Shown here one piece after another: positions 1 to 7,626 of a stretch of DNA of 64,000 nt. Under the pieces are notes generated by a model, which was not told the origin of the DNA, did not search any database, and saw only the letters and a program-made list of their open reading frames with translations. The translations under genes were made by a program, and so were the position numbers. This DNA is from Brevibacillus borstelensis. Lineage in GTDB: Bacteria > Bacillota > Bacilli > Brevibacillales > Brevibacillaceae. Positions within the stretch are counted from its first letter, which is position 1. Each line of letters starts with the position of its first letter. The stretch is taken from assembly GCF_003710865.1 (NCBI RefSeq), contig NZ_RHHO01000020.1, positions 1 through 64,000 on the forward strand, read 5' to 3'.

Positions 1-131
1 CTTTGACTTCAAGAAAGAAATTGCTAGGCTTGTGATTCAAAAACGCTTCGCTGTTCAGTTTTCAAAGAGCATTTCCGTCAAGTATTCATGTCCCGAGCCA
101 ACTTGTTTTTGAAGTTGTTCTCCCGAGGACA
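1..131 (-). other. rRNA operon 5' leader with boxA antitermination site
   Basis: Read on the minus strand, positions 71-52 give TGCTCTTTGAAAACTGAACA, the sequence that typically precedes 16S rRNA in Bacillales and contains the boxA-like antitermination element TGCTCTTTGAAAA (71-59). Together with the promoter just upstream this shows that an rRNA operon starts here and runs out of the left edge. The 16S gene itself is not in the window. In B. subtilis the rrnG operon sits at the same place, beyond pdaB. Confidence 0.8.
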
Positions 132-137
132 AGAACT

Positions 138-167
138 AATCTATCACGTCAGCCTAGTTAGAGTCAA
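138..167 (-). promoter_or_regulatory. Sigma-A promoter of the rRNA operon
   Basis: Minus strand: -35 TTGACT (167-162), 18 bp spacer, -10 TAGATT (143-138). The DNA upstream (about 168-200) is rich in A and T runs, as expected of an UP element at a strong rRNA promoter. Predicted start is near 131, followed by the boxA leader. Confidence 0.7.
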
Positions 168-187
168 TAGGTTTTTTGAAAAAAGTT

Positions 188-421
188 TTAAGTAAAATTC
201 TCTTCCCCTGTTTTTTTGCGTCTTACGTACTTGGAAATCTCATTGGGGGAAGCGATTCGGGCGTACATTCGAAAGATAATCGAGTACCGTTCTTCCATTG
301 CCCTTTTCACTAAATAATCAATGCGCTTATCGCTAAAATCAAGCAACATTTCCTCCAGCTCTCGTTTCAGCAGATACTCCAACTCTTGTACCTCTTTTGT
401 CGTGAACAGAAAACCCAGCAA
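188..421 (-). CDS. Small conserved-looking protein of unknown function (77 aa)
   Basis: I do not recognise a named family. The product is short, highly charged and predicted mostly helical, with many Glu/Arg/Lys residues and no signal peptide or membrane segment. The start is TTG (421-419), preceded by a good ribosome binding site (GGAGG) about 9 nt upstream, which supports it being a real gene. It lies between the rRNA promoter and a SpoIIM-family gene, transcribed in the same direction as both. Rank as hypothetical; function unknown. Confidence 0.6.
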   Translation of the reverse strand: MLGFLFTTKEVQELEYLLKRELEEMLLDFSDKRIDYLVKRAMEERYSIIFRMYARIASPNEISKYVRRKKTGEENFT

Positions 422-577
422 TCAGATCAACCTCCGCCTCTCCGAGTCTACCCTATATCATTGCCAAGGCATTTGAACCGTATTCATTTGAAAATCTTCG
501 GTCCGACCCCAAATAAAAACAGCAGAAGCCTTGACTTTTCCAGCTTCGCAACAAAAAAACTGAAAAGAAAAAAAGCA

Positions 578-603
578 AAGCACCCCTTTTTACGAGGGTG
601 CTT
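578..603 (-). terminator. Rho-independent terminator after the SpoIIM-family gene
   Basis: Minus strand stem AAGCACCC/GGGTGCTT (arms 603-596 and 585-578) followed by TGCTTTTTTTC. It lies about 20 nt downstream of the stop codon of the gene ending at 624. The rest of the 422-577 gap shows nothing I can name. Confidence 0.8.
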
Positions 604-623
604 CCAGACACAATTCGTCTATC

Positions 624-1277
624 CTATTTGATTAGCTTCATCTGCTGGAGCTGGTCGCCAAGCACTTCCCGCAAAATAAGCGGAGTAATGCTGCTCTCAA
701 CGATAGCAGCTACGAATAACAGGCCAATGACAGTTAATACGACCATCGGAAACTGTTTTAACGTGTCATACCAATCATTTTTCACACGCTCCCATTTTCC
801 CGGTTGAATCAGCGATCCTACCGATCGGAAGCTGAGCATTCCAAGACGTATGCCCACACCAGCGGCAAACAGCACTGCAGGCAGCTCCAGTATGCCATGC
901 GGCAAAATCCCGGCCGCAAATACAAGCCATGGACTGACACCGAACGCACTGTATTTTGCAAAGATAAAACCGAGTAAAACACCATTCGCAATCAAGCCAA
1001 ATACGGGAAAAAAGGCAAAAAACAATCCCATTGCCATCATCATGAGAGAGCTGGTTACGTTATTGGAGAAGATAGCCCAAAACGTAGCAAACACGCCGCC
1101 ACCATTCGCTTGTATCCGGTCAATTACTTCTTTTAGCTGACCCAGCAGGGAATTTACCATTTGCTCCAATGCATGTGCCTGCAGAAACCCTAAAGCCGCT
1201 CCGCCTACAAAAAGCAGGCAGGCAGCCAGGAAAAACTTGCTATTGTCAGTCCACAGGCGCTTAAACTGCGTCCTCAT
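624..1277 (-). CDS. SpoIIM-family (DUF95) membrane protein
   Basis: A 217 aa integral membrane protein with about five hydrophobic segments and the family's central glycine-rich block around GVLLGFIFAKY and ILPHGILELPA. Family members include stage II sporulation protein M, part of the DMP peptidoglycan machinery that drives forespore engulfment. This locus is not the usual position of spoIIM, so it may be a paralogue rather than the engulfment protein itself. ATG start with AAAGGAG upstream. It is divergent from pdaB, which puts it in a sporulation neighbourhood. Membership in the family is well supported by sequence character; its exact role is inferred. Confidence 0.7.
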   Translation of the reverse strand: MRTQFKRLWTDNSKFFLAACLLFVGGAALGFLQAHALEQMVNSLLGQLKEVIDRIQANGGGVFATFWAIFSNNVTSSLMMMAMGLFFAFFPVFGLIANGVLLGFIFAKYSAFGVSPWLVFAAGILPHGILELPAVLFAAGVGIRLGMLSFRSVGSLIQPGKWERVKNDWYDTLKQFPMVVLTVIGLLFVAAIVESSITPLILREVLGDQLQQMKLIK

Positions 1278-1402
1278 GAGCCACGCTCCTTTATAGCCTG
1301 GTTATTACACTATATGCATTGTACCGCATCATAACCCAACAGGACAAAGAATATCCTCGTCAGCCCAGCATAAACTGTATTGGGACAAAGGAGGTGCTGT
1401 CC

Positions 1403-2167
1403 ATGAAGTTTATGTTTGTCGTGAGCACACAACGCTTAAAACAATGGATGATTATCGTAACCGCCTTGCTGATGGCAGCCGGAATCGCCTATGCCGAACG
1501 GGATGCCATCGCGGTCATTTCCGACGGGATTCAGGCCCCTCAAGCCATCTACAAGGTAGACACCAAGGAGAAAAAAATAGCCCTGACCTTCGACATTAGC
1601 TGGGGGGAAACCCGTGCCACACCTATTCTTGATGTGTTGCGTGAGAAAAAGGTAAACAAGGCCACCTTTTTTCTCTCCGCCCCCTGGAGCCAGCGCCACC
1701 CGGAAGTCGTCAAGCGAATCAAAGAAGACGGTTTCGAGATCGGTTCACATGGAAACAACCATGACTTTTACAGCAAATACCCCGACGAAGAAATCCGCAC
1801 ACAAATCAGCAAAGCCCACACCATTTTAACGGAGCTGACCGGAAAGAAACCTACGCTTATCCGACTTCCAAACGGCGATTTTGACAAACGGGTTCTCCAA
1901 ATCGCAAGTGAGATGGGCTATACGGTCATCCAGTGGGATACGGATTCCAAAGACTGGACGAACCCTGGCGTAGACGTCATCGTAAATAACGTACTGTCAA
2001 AGGCTCACCCAGGCGACATCGTCCTATTGCACGCCAGCGACACGAGCAAAGAGACCCATCTGGCCTTGCCCAAAATCATCGATAAGCTTCGTGCGGACGG
2101 GTACGAATTCGTCACTGTGTCGGATCTCATTGCCGGCTCCCAGGTAAAAAGCCAGGAGGTTAATTGA
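1403..2167 (+). CDS. pdaB: Polysaccharide deacetylase family sporulation protein PdaB
   Basis: Probable exported NodB-type polysaccharide deacetylase needed for late sporulation and spore stability in B. subtilis. The start chosen is the ATG at 1403, preceded by AAAGGAGG; it gives 254 aa, the B. subtilis PdaB length, whereas an upstream ATG has no ribosome site. An N-terminal hydrophobic segment (about 15-31) serves as signal or anchor. The NodB core shows TFDISWG near 63-69 and SHGNNH near 117-122, followed by the deacetylase RLPNGDF block. The first motif lacks the second Asp of canonical TFDD, as in other PdaB proteins. In B. subtilis it is sporulation controlled; I could not find a convincing sigma-G promoter here. 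Confidence 0.92.
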   Translation: MKFMFVVSTQRLKQWMIIVTALLMAAGIAYAERDAIAVISDGIQAPQAIYKVDTKEKKIALTFDISWGETRATPILDVLREKKVNKATFFLSAPWSQRHPEVVKRIKEDGFEIGSHGNNHDFYSKYPDEEIRTQISKAHTILTELTGKKPTLIRLPNGDFDKRVLQIASEMGYTVIQWDTDSKDWTNPGVDVIVNNVLSKAHPGDIVLLHASDTSKETHLALPKIIDKLRADGYEFVTVSDLIAGSQVKSQEVN

Positions 2168-2195
2168 AAAAGCTGACCAGATCCGGTCAGCTTTT
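2167..2195. terminator. Bidirectional terminator between pdaB and kbaA
   Basis: Near-perfect hairpin AAAAGCTGACC/GGTCAGCTTTT with flanking A and T runs, placed between two convergent stop codons. It can stop transcription in both directions. Confidence 0.85.
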
Positions 2196-2196
2196 C

Positions 2197-2775
2197 CTAT
2201 TTTACCACTCGATGAAGTTGCATGACTTGCCAGACATTGCAGAACAATAAGGGAACCAGCATCGACATCGTGGCATAAAAATTATGCTGTTTGAGAGCTG
2301 GAATCCACTCGATGGCAGAAAAAACAAACATAAAGAACAATGTCGGCACCCACGCGCTATGATTCGTCAGCTTCGCCTTTGCATATGCCGTTACAATGGC
2401 AATCACGAGCAAGAGAATGGGCTCAACGAAAAATTCCGATATCCCTTTTCCTTCTCCCAGCATCGTATACCGCAAGTAAACCATATCGAAAAACGCGAAC
2501 AGCACCAGGAAAATCTGTATATTTTTCCACAAGCCTGGGTTCTTGAAAAGTCCTCTGGCAAAGTAACTGATCGTCATATAAGCAAAGAGGCCCATTTGAG
2601 CCACAATGCTGATCGTCATCCCATACAGCATTTGCATAAAGGTTCCCATAAAAAAGTTGGCCATTGTGCCTTCCAGCAATTTATCGGAAGCAAAGATAAG
2701 ACCTACCACAATGCCGCCCAATCCACCAAGCAGCAACGTAGTGAAAAACAGCCAGCCGTACTTGCGCAAGCTCAC
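2197..2775 (-). CDS. kbaA: KinB-signaling pathway activation protein KbaA
   Basis: Integral membrane protein with six predicted membrane segments that in B. subtilis is needed for KinB to feed phosphate into the Spo0 phosphorelay. The start is taken as GTG (2775-2773) because GGAGGG lies 7 nt upstream; this gives 192 aa, close to the B. subtilis 198 aa. An in-frame ATG at 2820 would add 15 residues without a ribosome site. It stands between pdaB and gerD with alternating orientation, exactly as in B. subtilis, which strengthens the assignment. Confidence 0.85.
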   Translation of the reverse strand: MSLRKYGWLFFTTLLLGGLGGIVVGLIFASDKLLEGTMANFFMGTFMQMLYGMTISIVAQMGLFAYMTISYFARGLFKNPGLWKNIQIFLVLFAFFDMVYLRYTMLGEGKGISEFFVEPILLLVIAIVTAYAKAKLTNHSAWVPTLFFMFVFSAIEWIPALKQHNFYATMSMLVPLLFCNVWQVMQLHRVVK

Positions 2776-2898
2776 CGAACGTCCCTCCAATCTGCATCGC
2801 TTATGATTGTACCAACCCATGCAAGAAAATACTAGCGTAAGAACAAAACAAAATGCGCACGTTACTCATTAGACAGGGTAAAGGAGGGTAACCGCCTC

Positions 2899-3555
2899 AT
2901 GTGGAAGAAAAGTGTTTCTTTGTGGCTGTTGCTGGCGGTCAGCCTGATCATGACAAGCTGCGGCAACGGAGGGCAAGCCCAGGGCCCGGCACAGCCTGAT
3001 TATAAGAGTGTAAAGGATATGGTGCTCGACATCCTGCAAACGGAAGAGGCCAAAAACTCCGTTGCGAAAATGATGAAGGACGACAAATTTACACAGAACC
3101 TCATCATGGACGAGTCAACCGTGAAGACAACGCTGATCCAAAGCATTACCAACCCGGAAAACCGGCATATCAAAGAAGCCTTCAAAGACCCGAAGTTTGC
3201 CAGCACCCTGGCTAAGTCGATGAAAAATGAGCATAAAACATTGATGAAAGACCTGATGAAGGATCCCGAGTATCAAAAAATGCTGATCAGCGTAATGAAA
3301 GACCCGGAATTTGAAAAAAATCTGATGGAAATGATGAGAAGCTCCGCCTATCGCAAGCAGACCATGCAAATTATGAAGGAATCCCTGCAGAGCCCGCTGT
3401 TCCAGGAAGAGCTCATGAAATTGATGACAAAAGCCACCGAAGACATGATGCAGCCGAAAGAAGCGAAAAAAGGACAGAAAAAAGGCGGTCAGGGCGAAGG
3501 CGGCGGTGGTGGCGGTGGAAGTGGCGGCGAAAGCGGCGGCGGCGGTCAATCGTAA
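2899..3555 (+). CDS. gerD: Spore germination lipoprotein GerD
   Basis: Lipoprotein required for fast nutrient germination; it helps assemble germinant receptors into the germinosome in the spore inner membrane. Signal peptide with lipobox MTSC, lipidated Cys at residue 21. The body holds repeated helical MKDP-type segments (for example near 117-133), matching the helical core known to form a trimeric rope. The last 30 or so residues are an unusual Lys then Gly/Ser/Glu low-complexity tail absent from the shorter B. subtilis protein (185 aa against 218 here). ATG with AAAGGAGGG. Flanked by kbaA and salA as in B. subtilis. Confidence 0.9.
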   Translation: MWKKSVSLWLLLAVSLIMTSCGNGGQAQGPAQPDYKSVKDMVLDILQTEEAKNSVAKMMKDDKFTQNLIMDESTVKTTLIQSITNPENRHIKEAFKDPKFASTLAKSMKNEHKTLMKDLMKDPEYQKMLISVMKDPEFEKNLMEMMRSSAYRKQTMQIMKESLQSPLFQEELMKLMTKATEDMMQPKEAKKGQKKGGQGEGGGGGGGSGGESGGGGQS

Positions 3556-3556
3556 T

Positions 3557-3591
3557 AAAAAAGGTGAGCTCCAATAAGAGCCCACCTTTTT
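3557..3591. terminator. Bidirectional terminator between gerD and salA
   Basis: Hairpin AAAAAGGTGAGCTC/GAGCCCACCTTTTT (one mismatch) with A and T runs on both sides, sitting between convergent stop codons. Confidence 0.85.
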
Positions 3592-3603
3592 CCATAGTTG
3601 CGT

Positions 3604-4710
3604 TTATTGATTGACAGTGGCTTCACATTTCTCGGCCACAAGCTTTGCCATATCCATATAAATGCTTCCAATCGCCGAATCCTGCCGGTAAACGGATGGA
3701 GAATAGTCAGCCTCGGCTGGATGATTTTCCGGCTGACCGAGCGGAATTTGCGCCAGCAATTCCGTAGCAAGCGTCTCGGCGAGCTTGGCTCCTCCGCCTC
3801 TGCCGAATACGTATTCCTTGGAACCGTCTTTCGCCTCATACCATGCCATGTTTTCGACGACACCGAGAATTTCATGCCCCGTCTTCTTCGCCATGGCGCC
3901 GGCACGGGCGGCCACGAAGGCAGCGGTAGCATGCGGAGTCGTCACAACGATTTCCTTGCTTTGCGGGATCATGGTATGGACGTCGAGGGCCATATCGCCC
4001 GTACCCGGAGGCAAATCAAGCAAGAGATAATCGAGGTCTTCGCCCCAATGGACTTCTGTAAAGAAGTTCCGCAACATTTTGCCCAGCATCGGTCCACGCC
4101 AGATGATCGGGGAATTGTCCTCCACGAAGAATCCCATCGACATGACCTTTACCCCAAACTTGTCGACGGGCAGGATCGTCTCGCCAATAACAGTTGGGCG
4201 TTGCTCAATGTTCATCATGTCAGGCACGCTGAACCCGTAAATATCGGCGTCAATAATCCCGACTTTTTTGCCTAAACGCGCCAGCGAGACGGCCAGGTTG
4301 ACGGTGACCGTCGATTTGCCCACTCCCCCTTTTCCGGAGGTGATGGCAATAAACGTGGTCATCGAGTCTTTTGCCAAAATCGGATTGAGAACGGGCGCTT
4401 GTCCTGCCGGTGACGGAGATGACGCCTGTCCTCCGCGCAACTGTGCGCTTAACGCTGCACGTTCTTCATCGGTCATGGAACCGAATTGCAGACGGACTTC
4501 TTTGGCACCCAGCTCTTTGACGGCAGCAATCACGTCTTGTTCGATTTTGGCTTTCAACGGACAGCCGGAAATCGTGAGAACAACGGTCAAACTGACAGTT
4601 TCTCCCTCGATCTGGATGTCCCGAATCATATTTAATTCGACCAGGCTGCGGTTGATTTCCGGGTCTTTTACATCACGAAGCGCTTCCAGCACGCTTTCTT
4701 TGGTCAACAT
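3604..4710 (-). CDS. salA: Mrp/NBP35-family P-loop ATPase SalA
   Basis: MinD-like ATPase of the Mrp family. In Bacillus SalA represses scoC and so activates exoprotease genes; relatives carry Fe-S clusters. The first 90 residues are a MIP18/PaaD-like domain, then a linker rich in Ser/Pro/Gln, then the ATPase with deviant Walker [11 protein letters not shown] (125-134) and [11 protein letters not shown]. The ATG at 4710 is preceded by GAGGTGG and gives 368 aa, near the B. subtilis 352 aa; an upstream in-frame ATG at 4827 has no support. Convergent with gerD and downstream of cwlD, as in B. subtilis. Confidence 0.9.
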   Translation of the reverse strand: MLTKESVLEALRDVKDPEINRSLVELNMIRDIQIEGETVSLTVVLTISGCPLKAKIEQDVIAAVKELGAKEVRLQFGSMTDEERAALSAQLRGGQASSPSPAGQAPVLNPILAKDSMTTFIAITSGKGGVGKSTVTVNLAVSLARLGKKVGIIDADIYGFSVPDMMNIEQRPTVIGETILPVDKFGVKVMSMGFFVEDNSPIIWRGPMLGKMLRNFFTEVHWGEDLDYLLLDLPPGTGDMALDVHTMIPQSKEIVVTTPHATAAFVAARAGAMAKKTGHEILGVVENMAWYEAKDGSKEYVFGRGGGAKLAETLATELLAQIPLGQPENHPAEADYSPSVYRQDSAIGSIYMDMAKLVAEKCEATVNQ

Positions 4711-4856
4711 CGCGTCCACCTCTATCTTATATGATACAAACGTAAACAGAAGCTCTTTAGGGTATGCGCGTCCATTATAGCATATCCGACGGGACCATAC
4801 ACGGCTGCGGGTGTTTCGAAATTGCAACAGTCAGACCGTCAGCAAGGAAACGCTGA

Positions 4857-5573
4857 TCACGGTGCAGTCGGCGGCTTTTCCCCGGCGTAATGCCGCAGTA
4901 TCCCTTGATAAATCGCATTGGCCATAGCCTTTTGGTAATCAACCGAGCGCAGGCGTTTAGCTTCCGCCTCATTGCTGACAAAACCAACCTCCACCAATAC
5001 AGCGGGACAATCTACCTCGCGTATCAAAAATACGTCGTCCGTTTTGCTCGGCACCCGGTCCGTATTCTCCAGTACCCGCTTGATCTCATCCTGAATGAGG
5101 TAGGAAATTTCCTCGCTCTTTTTGAAAGCAGGATAGTAAAACGTCTGGGCCCCCTTCCACTTTGGCGATGGAATCGAGTTTACATGAACGCTTACCAAAA
5201 AGTCAGGGGAATTGTCGTTGACAAACTTGACCCTGTTTCGGATATCCTCTGATTTTCGTTTCCGCAGCCGTTCTGCCTCAGGGGAAGCCAGATCCTTGTC
5301 CTCTTCCCGCGTCATAATGACGTGCGCCCCTGACTGCAGGAGAAAATCACGCAAGTACAGACTGATTGCCAATGTCACTTCTTTCTCGATGACACTGCCA
5401 TCTGACGAAACAGCTCCGCCGTCTTTTCCTCCATGTCCAGGATCGATGGCGATGACTGTCCCTGCCAAGGGCAATGACCAGGTCGTCCAGGAGGAACGAT
5501 CTGGTGCTTCATAGGTGAGCAACAGCACGAGCAGAAGAAATGATAAGATGTATCCCGTTACTTTTCGAGCCAC
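4857..5573 (-). CDS. cwlD: Spore cortex N-acetylmuramoyl-L-alanine amidase CwlD
   Basis: Zinc amidase that, with PdaA, makes the muramic-delta-lactam of spore cortex peptidoglycan. N-terminal membrane segment (about 6-20), then an Amidase_3 domain with all expected metal/catalytic residues: His47 in DPGHGG, Glu63, His130 in SVHVNS and Glu195 in VEVGFVS. Length 238 aa, as in B. subtilis. Start GTG (5573). The AAAGGGG ribosome site lies in one arm of a perfect 12-bp inverted repeat (5585-5622), which could hold back translation. Separated from rpsI by a terminator, so it probably has its own promoter. Confidence 0.92.
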   Translation of the reverse strand: MARKVTGYILSFLLLVLLLTYEAPDRSSWTTWSLPLAGTVIAIDPGHGGKDGGAVSSDGSVIEKEVTLAISLYLRDFLLQSGAHVIMTREEDKDLASPEAERLRKRKSEDIRNRVKFVNDNSPDFLVSVHVNSIPSPKWKGAQTFYYPAFKKSEEISYLIQDEIKRVLENTDRVPSKTDDVFLIREVDCPAVLVEVGFVSNEAEAKRLRSVDYQKAMANAIYQGILRHYAGEKPPTAP

Positions 5574-5584
5574 CTTGCACCGTC

Positions 5585-5622
5585 CCCTTTGTCCATTCTC
5601 GTTTCATCTTATGGACAAAGGG
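5585..5622 (-). promoter_or_regulatory. Perfect 12-bp inverted repeat covering the cwlD ribosome binding site
   Basis: Arms CCCTTTGTCCAT (5622-5611, minus) and ATGGACAAAGGG (5596-5585), loop of 14 nt. The 3' arm contains most of the purine-rich AAAGGGG that serves cwlD (GTG at 5573). Any transcript that includes both arms would fold and mask the site. No U tract follows, so it is not a terminator. It could alternatively be a protein operator. Confidence 0.6.
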
Positions 5623-5710
5623 CCGCAAATATGACGGCTTGTTCGAGTTCGCTTACCCAATAAACCAAACCTTGATCCGTCCCTACAATAGATCCGTTGG
5701 CGAAAAAACA

Positions 5711-5751
5711 AAAACCCCCTGCCTTTGCATACACAAAGAACAAGGGGTTTT
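5711..5751 (-). terminator. Terminator of the rplM-rpsI operon
   Basis: Minus strand AAAACCCC (5751-5744) pairs with GGGGTTTT (5718-5711), with an inner CTTTG/CAAAG stem, and is followed by TTTGTTTTTT. It lies 15 nt after the rpsI stop. Confidence 0.85.
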
Positions 5752-5765
5752 GCATAAAGCCTCTC

Positions 5766-6158
5766 TTAGCGCTTGGAGAATTGAGGAGCGCGACGAGCAG
5801 CTTTGAGACCGTATTTTTTACGCTCTTTCATACGAGGGTCGCGAGTCAGGAAGCCAGCGCGTTTCAGAGCGCCACGCAGTTCCGGATCTGCCTTCAGGAG
5901 AGCGCGGGATACGCCATGACGGATCGCACCAGCTTGACCAGTGGTACCGCCACCTTTTACGTTAACCAATACGTCGTAACGACCCAGTGTTTCAGTCAGT
6001 ACGAGTGGTTGTTTTACGATCAGTTTCAGTGTTTCCAGACCAAAATAAGTGTCCATATCACGCTTGTTGATCACGATGCGACCTTCACCTGGAACCAGGC
6101 GAACGCGTGCGACGGAGTGCTTACGACGACCTGTGCCGTAGTATTGTACTTGTGCCAC
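5766..6158 (-). CDS. rpsI: 30S ribosomal protein S9 (uS9)
   Basis: Small-subunit head protein whose basic C-terminal tail reaches the P-site tRNA; the tail here ends QFSKR as is typical. Length 130 aa as in other Bacillales. The GTG start (6158) is supported by AGGGAGG upstream and by the family N-terminus [12 protein letters not shown]. Second gene of a two-gene operon with rplM, 20 nt apart, closed by a strong terminator. Confidence 0.98.
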   Translation of the reverse strand: MAQVQYYGTGRRKHSVARVRLVPGEGRIVINKRDMDTYFGLETLKLIVKQPLVLTETLGRYDVLVNVKGGGTTGQAGAIRHGVSRALLKADPELRGALKRAGFLTRDPRMKERKKYGLKAARRAPQFSKR

Positions 6159-6178
6159 GTGTCTTTCCTCCCTTTACC

Positions 6179-6616
6179 TTAACCGCGGATTTGCCATACT
6201 TCTGGTTTTTGAGCTGCGTGTGGATGGTCAGTACCAGCGTACACTTTCAGCTTGGAGAACATTTGACGTCCCAGGCTGTTTTTAGGCAGCATGCCCTTAA
6301 CAGCGATTTCAAACATGCGGGCTGGCTTGTTTTTCAACATTTCACCTGCAGAGGTTACTTTCAGACCACCCGGATAGAGGGAGTGGGAGTAGTATTTCTT
6401 GTCTTGCAGCTTGTTGCCGGAAAGCTTGACTTTGTCAGCGTTGATTACGATTACGAAATCACCAGCATCAACGTGCGGAGTGAATTCCGGTTTCAATTTG
6501 CCGCGCAGAATGGAAGCAACTTCGCTAGCCAGACGGCCAAGCGTTTGACCTTCTGCGTCAACGATGTACCATTTACGCTCGACTTCGAGCGGTTTCGCCA
6601 TATATGTGGTACGCAT
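6179..6616 (-). CDS. rplM: 50S ribosomal protein L13 (uL13)
   Basis: Early 50S assembly protein. The ATG at 6616 (MRTTYMAKP) has GGAGGGAC upstream and gives 145 aa, the usual Bacillus length; a longer in-frame start at 6658 is not supported. First gene of rplM-rpsI, behind its own promoter and a 5' leader of about 165 nt that may carry an L13-binding autoregulatory structure. Confidence 0.98.
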   Translation of the reverse strand: MRTTYMAKPLEVERKWYIVDAEGQTLGRLASEVASILRGKLKPEFTPHVDAGDFVIVINADKVKLSGNKLQDKKYYSHSLYPGGLKVTSAGEMLKNKPARMFEIAVKGMLPKNSLGRQMFSKLKVYAGTDHPHAAQKPEVWQIRG

Positions 6617-6781
6617 GTTTGTCCCTCCTAAATATCTTACACATCCATTTACAATCATGGAAAATCAGTTTGGAAAAGCTGTCTTGTAACGGAGAGCAAC
6701 TTCTCCAGGTGTTTCAAAAAAAAACGAACTTGTTTTTCAATCCCGGGGCTAGAGTGGGGCTAGGCGGGTATGAAAATACCA
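6617..6781 (-). promoter_or_regulatory. rplM 5' leader (candidate L13 autoregulatory leader)
   Basis: An untranslated leader of about 165 nt lies between the promoter at 6788-6816 and rplM. Leaders of the L13 type are described upstream of rplM-rpsI in Bacillales. I see GC-rich blocks near 6745-6770 but did not verify the consensus fold, so the class is inferred from position. Confidence 0.45.
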
Positions 6782-6787
6782 AGGAAT

Positions 6788-6816
6788 ATCGTACTACATA
6801 GAAGTTCTTGAGTCAA
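6788..6816 (-). promoter_or_regulatory. Sigma-A promoter of rplM-rpsI
   Basis: Minus strand: TTGACT (6816-6811), 17 bp, TACGAT (6793-6788). Lies between truA and rplM, at the right place for the ribosomal protein operon. Confidence 0.7.
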
Positions 6817-6851
6817 GTGCCCTCATGCATGTTAAACATTGGCACGGCTGT

Positions 6852-6880
6852 TTTTTTGCGGGATCATCATCCGCAAAAAA
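6852..6880. other. Inverted repeat with T run leading and A run trailing
   Basis: Arms TTTTTTGCGG and CCGCAAAAAA around an 8-10 nt loop, just after the truA stop. In both transcription directions the RNA hairpin has U first and A last, opposite to a standard intrinsic terminator, so its role as truA terminator is doubtful. Confidence 0.5.
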
Positions 6881-6885
6881 GACCA

Positions 6886-7626
6886 TTATTCCTCGTAGGA
6901 AACCTCCCACATGGTAAGACCCTTGGCCGGGGCTGTTTTCCCCGCAAGCTCGCGATTCCGCCCGAGCAAAATGGTCCGCAGCTCATCTGGATGGCGCTTT
7001 CCTTGGCCTACCTCTACCAAGGTTCCGACGATAATGCGCACCATGTTGTACAGAAAGCCGTTCCCCCTGCAAATCACCCAGATCACCTGTCCTTCAGACT
7101 CGACCCTCACATCGTACACCGTTCGCACCTTGTCTTCCACAACGGTCTTGGCTGAGCAGAAGGAAGTAAAGTCGTGCCTGCCGACAAGATGCCGGGCAGC
7201 CTGGCGCATCGCTTCCACATCCAGGGGAGAGCGGATATGATCGGCATAGCGGTGGCGAAATACATCCGGGACAGCACCGTTGTCGATGCAGTAACGGTAC
7301 TCCTTGACCTTGACATCAAAGCGGGCATGGAACTCCGATGATACTTCTTCGACGGATCGTATCACTATGGAATCCGGAAGCTGATTGTTCAGAACAAACC
7401 GCCATTTGTCCAGCGGAATGCCGCTTTTTGTATCAAAGTGAAAAACTTGGCCGCGGGCATGGACGCCAGCATCTGTCCGGCCGGAACCGGAAATCTGGAT
7501 CGTCTCCCCCGTAAGCCGGTGCAGGGCAGCCTCGATTTCCCCCTGGATCGTGACCTGATCCGGCTGTACCTGAAAGCCGCTGAAATCTGTACCGTCATAA
7601 GCGACCACACACTTTAACCGCCTCAT
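6886..7626 (-). CDS. truA: tRNA pseudouridine(38-40) synthase TruA
   Basis: Makes pseudouridine at positions 38-40 in the anticodon arm of many tRNAs. Catalytic Asp52 sits in the conserved GRTDAGVHA motif. The start chosen is the ATG at 7626, which overlaps the ecfT stop as ATGA and gives 246 aa, the usual length; a longer in-frame start at 7662 would lie deep in ecfT. Translational coupling with ecfT is likely. Last gene of the ecfA1-ecfA2-ecfT-truA unit, as in B. subtilis. Confidence 0.95.
   Translation of the reverse strand: MRRLKCVVAYDGTDFSGFQVQPDQVTIQGEIEAALHRLTGETIQISGSGRTDAGVHARGQVFHFDTKSGIPLDKWRFVLNNQLPDSIVIRSVEEVSSEFHARFDVKVKEYRYCIDNGAVPDVFRHRYADHIRSPLDVEAMRQAARHLVGRHDFTSFCSAKTVVEDKVRTVYDVRVESEGQVIWVICRGNGFLYNMVRIIVGTLVEVGQGKRHPDELRTILLGRNRELAGKTAPAKGLTMWEVSYEE

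Noticed and set aside
1278..1402. Possible sigma-G promoter (AGAATA...CATAAAC) before pdaB
   Set aside because: Spacing of about 15 bp is too short for sigma-G and the -10 matches only in part. A similar look before gerD and cwlD gave no convincing site.
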